Positions 8,967 through 15,992 of a stretch of 36,452 bases of DNA are shown here, in pieces. The translations under genes were made by a program, and so were the position numbers. The notes under the pieces are model-generated. The model did not search any database. It was not told where the DNA came from and was given only the letters and a program-made list of their open reading frames with translations. Within the stretch, counting starts at the first letter, position 1. Each line of letters begins with the position of its first letter. Source of the stretch: Candidatus Eisenbacteria bacterium (GTDB lineage: Bacteria; Eisenbacteria; RBG-16-71-46); assembly GCA_035712145.1 (NCBI GenBank), contig DASTBI010000193.1, forward strand, positions 1 to 36,452, given 5' to 3'.

Positions 8967-10420
8967 CTCTTCGACCTTTCTGCTTCGCCGCCCTGCTGGT
9001 GGTCCTCGTGGGAGGCCAATCGAACATGAGCGTTGCCGACAAGCTCGATCGCAGCAAGAAACCACCGGTGGGACCGGCTCCGGCCCTGGTCGCTCCGAAG
9101 GTGGTCAAGCGCCAGCTCACCAACGGCATGGTGGTCTGGATCGCGCGCCGGCCCCAGCTTCCTCAGTCGACGCTCCTGCTCCAGATCCGCGGAGGCTCCT
9201 CGCTGGACACGAAGCCTGGCGTCGCCGCGATGACCGCGGCCTTGCTGGACGACGGCACCCAGCGACTCAACGCCCGCGAGTTCGTCAACGCGGTCGAGTA
9301 CGTGGGAGCGAATCTCAGCGCCTCGGCGAGCGAAGAGCAGACCGTCGTGACGCTGAACACGCTCACCCAGCATCTCGACGAGGCGCTCACGTTGATGGGC
9401 GAGATGGTCACCCAGCCGGCGTTCCGCGAGGAAGAGATCGAGCGCGAGCGCAAGGCTCGCCTGCAGTCGCTCAAGCAGCAGAAGGACCAGCCCGTCGTGG
9501 TGGCCACCGATGTCTTCCACCGGGTGGTCTTCGGCATGGACCATCCCTACGGCCGGCCGGTCTCGGGCACCGTCCCGAGCGTCGAAGGCATCTCGCGGGA
9601 TGACCTCCTGCGGTGCTACGACCAGGTCTACCGGCCGAACAACGCCGTGCTGATCGCGGTCGGCGACATCACCGAGCAGGAACTGCTGCCTCGTCTGGAG
9701 CGGGTCTTCGGCAGCTGGAAGACCCAGCCGGTCCCCCCGGCGGCGGCCACCGCTCCGGCCCGGCCGAAGGTCTTGCCACTGACCGTCTACCTGGTCGACA
9801 AGCCGGGCGCGGCGCAGTCGGAGATCCGCATGGGACAGGTGGGCGCCTCCCGCACGAGTCCGGACTACTACGCGCTCCAGGTCCTGAACCTGATGCTGGG
9901 CGGCCAATTCACGTCGCGCGTGAACCTCAACCTGCGCGAGCGCCATGGCTTCACTTATGGCGCGCGCACGGCCTGGGGCTTCCGCCGCGGCGACGGTCCG
10001 TTCTACGCATCGGCGGGCGTGTTCACGGCGAAGACCGACAGCTCGCTGACGGAGTTCATGAGGGAGCTGAAGGACGTCCGCGGACCGAGGCCTGCGACCG
10101 CGAGCGAGACGGATGCGGCCAAGAACTCGCTGATCCGGGGCTACCCGCGGCGGCTCGAGACCAACGATGGCGTGGCCGGCGTGCTGGCAGACCTGGCCTT
10201 CTACGGCCTCGACGAGGCCGAGATCACCGAATACAACCGCCGCATCGGCCAGGTCACTCCGGAGGACGTCACACGGGTCGCAAGCAAGTACATCGATCCG
10301 GCGAACCTGGCGGTGGTGGTGGTCGGCGACGTCGCCAAGATCCGGAGCGGTATCGAGGCCCTGGCACTGGGACCGGTCAAGCTCCTCGACGCGGACGCGA
10401 AGGAAGTCTCGGCGCCGTAG
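8963..10420 (+). CDS. M16 family peptidase-like protein, non-catalytic partner
   Basis: The 485-residue product has an N-terminal signal-like segment (MTLRPFCFAALLVVLVGG) and two M16 domains. At the place of HxxEH it reads GVAAMTAALLDDGT (about 86-99), so all three catalytic positions are lost. It keeps the segment RHGFTYGARTAWGF, where the substrate-binding Arg/Tyr pair of non-catalytic M16 subunits sits. The ATGA overlap with the catalytic gene implies coupled translation. In known M16B pairs one subunit supplies zinc and the other supplies substrate binding, and this pair fits that model. A lone scaffold role is the alternative. Confidence 0.92.
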   Translation: MTLRPFCFAALLVVLVGGQSNMSVADKLDRSKKPPVGPAPALVAPKVVKRQLTNGMVVWIARRPQLPQSTLLLQIRGGSSLDTKPGVAAMTAALLDDGTQRLNAREFVNAVEYVGANLSASASEEQTVVTLNTLTQHLDEALTLMGEMVTQPAFREEEIERERKARLQSLKQQKDQPVVVATDVFHRVVFGMDHPYGRPVSGTVPSVEGISRDDLLRCYDQVYRPNNAVLIAVGDITEQELLPRLERVFGSWKTQPVPPAAATAPARPKVLPLTVYLVDKPGAAQSEIRMGQVGASRTSPDYYALQVLNLMLGGQFTSRVNLNLRERHGFTYGARTAWGFRRGDGPFYASAGVFTAKTDSSLTEFMRELKDVRGPRPATASETDAAKNSLIRGYPRRLETNDGVAGVLADLAFYGLDEAEITEYNRRIGQVTPEDVTRVASKYIDPANLAVVVVGDVAKIRSGIEALALGPVKLLDADAKEVSAP

Positions 10421-10442
10421 ACCGTGACGTAGACAACTCAGC

Positions 10443-10865
10443 TCAGCCCTCGAGTCGTGTGCCCTCCACCCAGTCTTCGCCGCCATCCGCGTAGCGTTCC
10501 TTCTTCCAGATCGGCACCCCCCGTTTGAGCTCGTCCATGGCCCAGCGGCAGGCGTCGAATGCCGGGCCTCGGTGCGCCGCCGCCACGACGACCACGACGC
10601 TGGCTTCGGTGGGCGGCACCACGCCCAGGCGATGGACGATCGTGCACGAGGCCACGTCGAAACGGCGCGTCGTCTCCCGCTCGAGAGCCACGAGCGCCGC
10701 GCGGGCCATCGGCTCGTAGGCCTCGTAAGCCAGGGTGGCCACGCGCCGTCCTTCGTGGTGGTCACGGGTCGTTCCCAGGAAGACGGCGAGGGCTCCACAC
10801 TCCGGCCGAGAAGCCGCCTGGATCAAGGCCGCCACCTCCAGCGGACCCGATACCAGATCAGCCAC
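10443..10865 (-). CDS. moaE: Molybdopterin synthase catalytic subunit MoaE
   Basis: MoaE is the large subunit of molybdopterin synthase. It holds cyclic pyranopterin monophosphate while MoaD donates two sulfurs. The family signatures are ALAVFLGTTRDHHEG, LAYEAYEPMA, HRLGVVPPTEASV and DELKRGVPIWKKE, the last carrying the catalytic lysines. With start GTG 10865 the protein has 140 residues, the normal length. GTG 10865 overlaps the stop of the upstream MoaD-GNAT gene by 8 nt, so the two are cotranslated. The reading frame stays open further upstream, but those residues come from another frame of the GNAT gene and are not MoaE-like. No other moa genes lie in the window. Confidence 0.93.
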   Translation of the reverse strand: MADLVSGPLEVAALIQAASRPECGALAVFLGTTRDHHEGRRVATLAYEAYEPMARAALVALERETTRRFDVASCTIVHRLGVVPPTEASVVVVVAAAHRGPAFDACRWAMDELKRGVPIWKKERYADGGEDWVEGTRLEG

Positions 10866-11721
10866 GGCGAGCGCTCGTTTTCGGTCCTGCGCGGCCCAGC
10901 TCCAGGCGGACGATCGGTCGTGTTGGAGAGCGGCGGGCCACTTCGCGAAATCCGGCGGCGAAGAATGCGTCGGCGACGCCCCACCACGCGAAGGCATCCG
11001 CCGTCTTCCCCGACGGCGGATCCACCGGATAACCCTCGAGGATTCGCGCGCCGCGGCCGCGGGCCCAGCGAGCCGCATGCTGGAGCATGGCGACAGTCAA
11101 GCCGCGACGCCGGTAAGGCCGAGCGACGAAGAAGCAGACCACCGACCAGACCGCACGATCGTCGACGCGCGCCAGAGTGCGGGAGCGATCGAGCCGGACG
11201 TAGTCTTCACGCGGCGCCAGCGCGCACCAGGCCGCCGGCTGATCCGCGACGTATCCCAGCAGTCCCGGCGGCGGACCTTGCCGAACCAGGCGCTGCAGGC
11301 GGCGGCGGTTGCCTTCGCCGGAGCCGCTGCGGTACTCCGCGGCGAGCAGCCGCGGATACATGCACCAGCATCCCGCGCACGCCCCGCGCGGACCGAACAG
11401 GCTCTCGACGTCCTTCCAGCGGTCGGCGGTCGCCGGGACCACACGCAGCCGCGGAGTCGTCCTCGGCGGCGCGGCGCCGCCGCTCACGGGCGGAAGCAAC
11501 GCCAGCTCGGCGCCGTCAGGGATCTCCTCGTCGGCGCCGGCCAGCTTCTGGTTGAGCGCGACCGCCATGTGGGGACGCAGCGCGGCCAGGCCAGGATGCC
11601 TCTTCTCGATCTCGGCCAGCGCTTCACCGACCCGCGCGCCTCGAGGCAGCTCGAGTGTCGCGCGCGCCACGCCGGCGCGCTCCCGCGCCTGAGCGAAGAA
11701 GAGAACGTGAACGTGAACGAT
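10858..11721 (-). CDS. moaD: MoaD-GNAT acetyltransferase fusion, probable ATC start
   Basis: Residues 1-82 are a complete MoaD: first strand VHVLFFAQARERAGVA, middle ELPRGARVGEALAEIEKRHP, end LLPPVSGG with Gly81-Gly82 (11481-11476). The frame continues without a stop through a Pro/Arg linker into a GNAT N-acetyltransferase (about 95-287) with CAGCWCMYP, VWSVVCFFV, the acetyl-CoA loop RPYRRRG and EGYPVDP. MoaD normally ends at Gly-Gly, which MoeB adenylates, so the fusion would need cleavage to work. The first in-frame conventional start (GTG 11670) would delete the first beta strand. The only well-placed start is ATC 11721, 6 nt behind GGAGGAG (11734-11728). moaE follows with an 8-nt overlap. 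The acetyl acceptor is unknown. Confidence 0.85.
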   Translation of the reverse strand: MVHVHVLFFAQARERAGVARATLELPRGARVGEALAEIEKRHPGLAALRPHMAVALNQKLAGADEEIPDGAELALLPPVSGGAAPPRTTPRLRVVPATADRWKDVESLFGPRGACAGCWCMYPRLLAAEYRSGSGEGNRRRLQRLVRQGPPPGLLGYVADQPAAWCALAPREDYVRLDRSRTLARVDDRAVWSVVCFFVARPYRRRGLTVAMLQHAARWARGRGARILEGYPVDPPSGKTADAFAWWGVADAFFAAGFREVARRSPTRPIVRLELGRAGPKTSARRG

Positions 11722-11751
11722 TGGACGCTCCTCCGGACCAGCCCCTATGCT
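11721..11751 (+). promoter_or_regulatory. Candidate promoter for the CPBP protease gene
   Basis: TTGGAC (11721-11726) and TATGCT (11746-11751) are 19 nt apart, a slightly long spacer. ATG 11759 follows the -10 by 7 nt and has no Shine-Dalgarno sequence, so the transcript could be leaderless. The segment also contains the ribosome site of the divergent MoaD-GNAT gene on the other strand. Confidence 0.35.
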
Positions 11752-11758
11752 GGCCGCA

Positions 11759-12835
11759 ATGCACGATCCGAATCAAGACACGGTCGAGGTCTCTTCGGAA
11801 GCGCCGCGCGATCCGCACGATCGCATCGACCTGCGTCCGTGGCTCGTCATCGTGACGGTCGCGGGAATTGGCGCTCTGGTCGCGGGTCACGCGGATCTGG
11901 CGGGCATGGCCGCCCTGGCGGGACTCTTCGCCGTCGCGCACGCCGCTGATCTCGACCCGCGACGGGACCCGGCCTATCGCTCGGTGGCGTGGATCATCCC
12001 CGTGCTGTCCGTCACGACCTTCATCCTGCTCGGCTGGGTCATTTCCGCATCCGATTACACCGGCCGCGCGCGGACGCTCGGCTTGATCATGACGGGACTC
12101 GGCGCAGCCGCATCGTTGGCCGCGGCGTTCCGGCCATTCGCCACCGAGCTGGCACGATCGCTCTTCGCCGTTCCGACGCCGTCGCGAGTTCTGCGGCTCG
12201 CCGCGCGGCTGGCGATCCTGGGGACGCTGCTGAGCGTTCCCGTCGGACTCGCCTTCCCCATGCTCGCCGATCAACTGCGAGAGAGCGGCGCCACGCTGGT
12301 CGGCGGAATCGGTCCGCTGCTGTCGAACCTGGTCGGCCTCGTTCTGCTGGCTTTCGGCAGCGTCGGCTTTCTCGTGCGGCGCAACTGGGCCGAGACCGCG
12401 GAGCGGCTCGGGTTGCAGCGTCTCGTGCCACGCCACGCGCTGGTCGTTCTGGTTGGCGTCACCGCCATGCTGCTCATCAACGCCGGCGCCGAGTGGGTGC
12501 AGCGGACCTGGTTTCCCGACCTTTGGGCCAGCGACCAGAAGGTCAATCAGATGATCGCCGGCGATCTCACCCGCTCGGAGACACTGGTCCTCGGTCTGAG
12601 CGCCGGGTTCGGCGAAGAGATCGCGCTGCGCGGCGCCCTGCAGCCCAAGCTCGGCATCTTCCGCACCTCGGTGCTGTTCGCGATGCTCCACGTCCAGTAC
12701 TCGTGGTTCGGAATGGTGATCATCGCGCTGCTGGGACTTCTGCTCGGCTGGATCCGTCAGCGGTCCTCGACCAGCGTCGCGATCGCGATCCATGCGCTCT
12801 ACGACGTGGTTGCAGTGCTGACCCTGAAGAACTGA
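11759..12835 (+). CDS. CPBP family intramembrane metalloprotease (CAAX protease-like)
   Basis: The product is a polytopic membrane protein of 358 residues with at least seven hydrophobic segments. The C-terminal third carries the CPBP (Rce1/CAAX protease-like) core: GFGEEIALRG with Glu286-Glu287 and Arg291 (EExxxR), His311 in FAMLHVQYSW, and His345 in AIHALYD. The last motif has Asp349 where Asn is usual. Such enzymes cleave within or beside the membrane; bacterial substrates are mostly unknown. ATG 11759 is preferred because the -10-like TATGCT overlaps the other candidate, ATG 11747, which would add four residues. It diverges from the MoaD-GNAT gene with under 40 bp between start codons and converges on the UPF0173 gene with a 4-bp gap. 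Confidence 0.9.
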   Translation: MHDPNQDTVEVSSEAPRDPHDRIDLRPWLVIVTVAGIGALVAGHADLAGMAALAGLFAVAHAADLDPRRDPAYRSVAWIIPVLSVTTFILLGWVISASDYTGRARTLGLIMTGLGAAASLAAAFRPFATELARSLFAVPTPSRVLRLAARLAILGTLLSVPVGLAFPMLADQLRESGATLVGGIGPLLSNLVGLVLLAFGSVGFLVRRNWAETAERLGLQRLVPRHALVVLVGVTAMLLINAGAEWVQRTWFPDLWASDQKVNQMIAGDLTRSETLVLGLSAGFGEEIALRGALQPKLGIFRTSVLFAMLHVQYSWFGMVIIALLGLLLGWIRQRSSTSVAIAIHALYDVVAVLTLKN

Positions 12836-12839
12836 GCCG

Positions 12840-13562
12840 CTACTGCAGAATCCCGCCCGGCTCGAGCGCGACCACCTCGGCCTTCACGCCAAGGCCTGAC
12901 AGCTCGCGGCCAAGCTCTTCGGGAGTCCCGGTCAGCACCGGAAACGTCCCGTAGTGCGAGGGGACGATCCAGCGCACACCGAGCATCCGGGCGGCGATCG
13001 CCGCCTCGCGGGGCGCCATCGTATAGTGATCGCCGATCGGCAGCAGGGCGATCTCCGGCTTGTGGATCTCCGCGATCAGAGCCATGTCGGAGAACGCGGC
13101 CGTGTCTCCCGCCTGGTAGATCCTGGTGCCGTCCTCGAGGGTGATCACGAAGCCGCAGGCCTCCCCGCCGCATGCCACGATCTGACCATTTTCCTCGATG
13201 CCGCTGGTGTGCACGGCGTGCACCATCGAGAAGCGGATGCCGTGGACCGTCTGGGAGCCGCCCTTGTTCATGGGGGCCGTGGTGGTGAGGCCCTTGCCCT
13301 GCAGGTAAGCGTGGATCTCGTAGTTGCAGACGATGGCCGGCCGGTGCCGCTTGCCCAGGTTCACTGCGTCGGCCATGTGATCGGCGTGGCCGTGAGTGAT
13401 GGTCATGACGTCGATGCGCTCGAAAGCCTGGAGATGCTTGGGGCACGCGGGGTTGCTCTCCACCCACGGATCGAGCAGCACCGTCCGCCCTTCACGGGTC
13501 TCGAGCCAGAACGAGTTGTGCCCGAGCCAGGTGAGCTTGAAGCCTCGGTCGAGCTTCGGCAT
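12840..13562 (-). CDS. UPF0173 family metal-dependent hydrolase
   Basis: The product is a cytoplasmic metallo-beta-lactamase-fold hydrolase of 240 residues, close to the UPF0173/UlaG-like proteins. The metal motif THGHADHM gives His57, His59, Asp61 and His62. Further ligand regions are HAVHTSG, YQAGDTAAFSD and PSHYGTFP. The start WLGHNSFWLET is the typical first strand. ATG 13562 is supported by GGGAGG ending 5 nt upstream; upstream in-frame starts would add an unrelated Pro-rich stretch. The family substrate is not established, so activity is left open. A good promoter lies just upstream. Confidence 0.92.
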   Translation of the reverse strand: MPKLDRGFKLTWLGHNSFWLETREGRTVLLDPWVESNPACPKHLQAFERIDVMTITHGHADHMADAVNLGKRHRPAIVCNYEIHAYLQGKGLTTTAPMNKGGSQTVHGIRFSMVHAVHTSGIEENGQIVACGGEACGFVITLEDGTRIYQAGDTAAFSDMALIAEIHKPEIALLPIGDHYTMAPREAAIAARMLGVRWIVPSHYGTFPVLTGTPEELGRELSGLGVKAEVVALEPGGILQ

Positions 13563-13588
13563 CTCCGCCTCCCTGCGCGTGGTTTCCG

Positions 13589-13617
13589 AGCATAAGTCCG
13601 CAAATTGTCGTCGACAA
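13589..13617 (-). promoter_or_regulatory. Promoter of the UPF0173 gene with a palindrome over the -35 box
   Basis: On the minus strand TTGTCG (13617-13612), a 17-nt spacer and TATGCT (13594-13589) form a good sigma70-type promoter. A perfect 13-bp inverted repeat TTGTCG-N-CGACAA (13605-13617) covers the -35 box and could be a repressor site. The leader to ATG 13562 would be about 20 nt and contains the ribosome site. Confidence 0.5.
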
Positions 13618-13961
13618 GCCGCGACCGTTGGCGGTCCTGGTCCAGCGCCGATGGTCGGGGAAACAAGGCCGGGCAATGGGTTGAAGATTCCCGTCAACTT
13701 TGCCTTGCTCCCAGGGTTCTATTAGCAGATGCTTGACCCGTTCTGTCGTACTCGGTCGGTACGGCAGTCACCGGCAAGCGAAAGTTGATCTCGGCGAACG
13801 GTCGCGATTGGAAGTTCGTCGAGTGCTGTCGAGGTTCTGCGCTGCCGAGAGCGGGCGGATGCGGGATCGGGGGACTCCAACGCCCGTTTCGCGTGCAGCG
13901 CAGGTTTGGAGCCGCACCTCAACGCGGCTGCCGGTCAAGAGCTCTCGATCGCTCTAGGCGC
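13618..13961. other. Intergenic stretch without a recognisable gene
   Basis: The 505-bp gap 13563-14067 between the UPF0173 gene and the Lon-like gene has no ORF with family-like features, and its small ORFs look like noise. It contains a TTGACC (13733-13738) without a convincing -10. The right part (13962-14040) holds three successive hairpins, listed separately. Confidence 0.4.
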
Positions 13962-14040
13962 CCCCTTGTGGGGTCGTCTCTCGCTTCGTGCGAGTGACCA
14001 ATGTCGAAGCGGGCCGGCGCAAGCCGGCCCGCTCTCTCTT
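13962..14040 (+). ncRNA. Candidate small structured RNA or 3' UTR structure
   Basis: Three stem-loops occur in a row on the plus strand: CCCC-TTGT-GGGG (13962-13973), CTCGC-TTCGT-GCGAG (13980-13994) and a perfect 11-bp GC-rich hairpin (14008-14033) followed by TCTCTCTT. This resembles the 3' half of a small RNA with its terminator. No known RNA family was recognised (not tmRNA, SRP RNA, RNase P RNA or tRNA). The same structures could simply be the 3' end of the minus-strand bcp/Lon-like transcript. Confidence 0.25.
14008..14033. terminator. Strong GC hairpin terminator
   Basis: AGCGGGCCGGC and GCCGGCCCGCT pair perfectly (11 bp) around a GCAA loop. The plus-strand tail is TCTCTCTT; the minus-strand tail is TTCGACATT. 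It lies 35 bp past the stop of the minus-strand Lon-like gene, so it most likely ends that transcript, though the better tail is on the plus strand. Confidence 0.6.
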
Positions 14041-14067
14041 GAGCTCGCGCGGACCTCGTCGGCGCTG

Positions 14068-14709
14068 TCAGTTTCGCTCACCCTCTCGCCTGGGCTCCGG
14101 CCTCAGCACCACCTTGTCCATGCGCTCGCGCGCAAGACGTGAGCGCGCCAGGACACTGTCGAGCTCGAGCAGCTCCAGCTTTTCCGGCGGACTCAGCGGG
14201 AGCTCATGACACACCGAATTGACGTAAGCCTCGAACGAGAGACTTCGGCCGCCGCCTTGAAGCGCGAAGCTTTCCGTCCAGGAACGGATCCGCCGATAGC
14301 TCTCGTCCAGGGCCAGGCGCTCCATCTGGATCAGCGGGTCGTCGTCATCCAGCGGCTCTTGAGGGACCGGAACCACGCACGCGCAACGGTAGGGGTATTC
14401 GCGGGCCGGGCGCTGGATGCGCACCCGCGAGAGGCCTCTCACCCGCATGTCATAGGAGTCGTTGGGCCTCCACGTCACCGCGTCGATGCGCCCCAGGCAA
14501 CCGATCGGATGGTGTTCCGTGCTGCCGTGGTCGTGGGACCATCCGTGCTGCAGCAAGGCAATCGCGATCAGCCGGTCGGTGGAGAGCGCCTCGCGAACCA
14601 TCGCGAGATAGCGCAGCTCGAACACGTGGAGCTCCACCACCGCGCACGGGAACAGCACCAGGTCCGGGAGGGGAAATACCGGCACCGGTTTCTTCGGCGC
14701 GTGATCCAA
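14068..14709 (-). CDS. Stand-alone Lon N-terminal (substrate-binding) domain protein
   Basis: The 213-residue protein consists of the LON substrate-binding domain (PUA-like fold) without AAA or protease domains. Features are VPVFPLPDLVLFPCAVVELHVFE-type opening residues, the segment RYLAMVREAL, IGCLGRIDAVTW and RVRGLSRVRI. A helical C-terminal half contains LELLELDSVLARSRLARE. Homologues are stand-alone peptidase-S16-like proteins of uncertain role, perhaps adaptors. TTG 14709 is preferred because GGGAGG ends 5 nt upstream; an upstream TTG at 14748 would add 13 residues. It follows bcp on the same strand, so an operon is likely. A GC-rich terminator lies 35 bp downstream. Confidence 0.85.
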   Translation of the reverse strand: MDHAPKKPVPVFPLPDLVLFPCAVVELHVFELRYLAMVREALSTDRLIAIALLQHGWSHDHGSTEHHPIGCLGRIDAVTWRPNDSYDMRVRGLSRVRIQRPAREYPYRCACVVPVPQEPLDDDDPLIQMERLALDESYRRIRSWTESFALQGGGRSLSFEAYVNSVCHELPLSPPEKLELLELDSVLARSRLARERMDKVVLRPEPRREGERN

Positions 14710-14756
14710 CGCAGCCTCCCGCGGAAGAGGTGGCTTCCGGCGGAGCAAGGCCGAGG

Positions 14757-15224
14757 TCAGTCCTCGCCTACGAACTCCAGCAGGTTCTGGATGTGACCGT
14801 CGACCTTGACCTTGGGATAGATCTGCGCAACCCGCCCGGTTCGGTCGATGACGAAGGTCGTGCGCTCGATCCCCATGTACTTCTTCCCGTACAGATTCTT
14901 CTGTTTGTACACGCCGTACATCTTCGAGACCGACGCGTCCTCGTCGGCCAGAAGAGTGAACGGCAGGTGATGCTTGTCCGTGAAGTGGCGGTGTGACTCG
15001 AGCCCGTCGGTGGAAACACCGAGAACGACCACCCCATGCTTCTCGAAATCCGCGTGATGATCGCGGAAGTCACAGGCCTCGCGCGTGCATCCAGGAGTTT
15101 CGTCCTTGGGATAGAAGTAGAGGACGACGGTCTTCTTCCCCTTGAACTGCCGGAGCGACACGGGCTCGCCGGAAGTCGAGGGCAGGGTGAAGTCCGGGGC
15201 GGGTTTACCGATGACGGGCAGCAA
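14757..15224 (-). CDS. bcp: Thioredoxin-dependent peroxiredoxin Bcp/PrxQ
   Basis: Bcp reduces hydrogen peroxide and organic hydroperoxides using thioredoxin. The 155-residue protein starts with GKPAPDFTLPSTSGEPVSL and carries the catalytic motif TPGCTREACDFRD. Cys46 is the peroxidatic cysteine and Cys51 the resolving cysteine (C-x4-C, as in PrxQ types). The rest of the thioredoxin fold (GVSTDGLESHRHFTDKHHLP, KKYMGIERTTFVID) is intact. The listed start is TTG 15224, but the ribosome site AGGAGG (15242-15237) is 12 nt away from it. An ATC at 15230-15228 lies at the ideal 6 nt and is an alternative start. A Lon-domain gene follows and sod precedes, giving an oxidative-stress neighbourhood. Confidence 0.95.
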   Translation of the reverse strand: MLPVIGKPAPDFTLPSTSGEPVSLRQFKGKKTVVLYFYPKDETPGCTREACDFRDHHADFEKHGVVVLGVSTDGLESHRHFTDKHHLPFTLLADEDASVSKMYGVYKQKNLYGKKYMGIERTTFVIDRTGRVAQIYPKVKVDGHIQNLLEFVGED

Positions 15225-15311
15225 GTGGATGACGTTCCTCCTGGAAGCAGGACCGGGCTCCCTGGGGAGCCCGGTTCCTGGGGCGCACGGCCCCGGGTGA
15301 ATCCCAGTCCC

Positions 15312-15926
15312 TTATTTGTGGACCGCCTGCATGGCGATCGCTCGCTCGAGATTCTGCTCGACGACGTTCCAGTCCAGGTTGTTGAAGAACGCCTCGATGT
15401 ACTTGGCGCGCGCTCGGCCGTAATCGATCCAGTAGGCATGCTCGTAGACGTCGAGCGCCAGGATCGGCGTGGAGTTCCAGATCGGAAACGTGTTCTGCGC
15501 GTCGCCGACCGCGGTGGTCAGCGTCTGGAAATCGTGGTCGTAGGCCAGCCACACCCAGCCGCGGGCGGCGAGGCCCGAGGCCTTGAAGTCGGCGAGCCAG
15601 GCGTCGTACGAAGGGAAGTCGCGCTTGATCATCTCCATCAGCCGCGTCCCCGGCTGGCCGCCCTTGCCGCCCAGATGGGCGAAATAGATCTCGTGGTTCT
15701 TGACGCCGCCGATCGCGAACGAGAGATCGACCCGCAGCCCGCGAAGATCGCTGTAGATCTGGTTGGCCGAGCCGCGATCGACGCCGTTCAACCTCTCCTG
15801 GATCTCGTTCACCTTCCCGCAGTAGCCCTTGTAGAGCTCGTAGTGCTCTTCCATGGTGCGCTGCGAGATGCCGTTGAGCTCGCGGATCGACGCGAACTTC
15901 TTCGGTTCCACCTTGGGCCAGGGCAT
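15312..15926 (-). CDS. sod: Divergent Fe/Mn superoxide dismutase family protein
   Basis: The 204-residue protein has the two-domain Fe/Mn-SOD layout. All four metal ligands are recognisable: His in MEEHYELYKGY, His in KNHEIYFAHLGG, and Asp plus His in LALDVYEHAYWIDYGRARAKY. The usual gateway residues differ. In the canonical HYGKHHxxY segment the second-sphere His (E. coli His30) is Tyr, and the position of Tyr34 is Cys. A Gly lies four residues before the second ligand, as in Mn-type enzymes, and a Gln occurs in GDAQNT. It probably disproportionates superoxide, but altered activity or another role is possible. ATG 15926 has GGAGG 6 nt upstream. It lies upstream of bcp, 87 bp away on the same strand. 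No signal peptide was seen. Confidence 0.9.
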   Translation of the reverse strand: MPWPKVEPKKFASIRELNGISQRTMEEHYELYKGYCGKVNEIQERLNGVDRGSANQIYSDLRGLRVDLSFAIGGVKNHEIYFAHLGGKGGQPGTRLMEMIKRDFPSYDAWLADFKASGLAARGWVWLAYDHDFQTLTTAVGDAQNTFPIWNSTPILALDVYEHAYWIDYGRARAKYIEAFFNNLDWNVVEQNLERAIAMQAVHK

Positions 15927-15945
15927 TTTCAACCTCCGATGTCGA

Positions 15946-15962
15946 GGGCGCCGGGAGCGCCC
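15946..15962 (-). other. Hairpin in the sod leader
   Basis: GGGCGC-N5-GCGCCC forms a 6-bp stem about 20 nt before the sod start codon, next to the ribosome site. It would lie in the roughly 60-nt leader made from the TTGACA promoter. Its regulatory role is unknown. Confidence 0.25.
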
Positions 15963-15992
15963 GAGTGTGATCGCCTTTGAGCTGGGCGATTG

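Noticed and set aside
10858-11670. GTG 11670 as start of the MoaD-GNAT gene
   Set aside because: It would remove the first beta strand of MoaD, which is clearly encoded upstream, and it leaves a 65-residue MoaD instead of about 82.
10735-11949. Long plus-strand ORF over the MoaD-GNAT gene
   Set aside because: Arg/Ala-rich translation without family features; the minus strand encodes clear MoaD and GNAT motifs there.
13700-14142. Several small ORFs in the 505-bp intergenic gap
   Set aside because: They overlap each other on both strands, lack ribosome sites and show no protein-like pattern.
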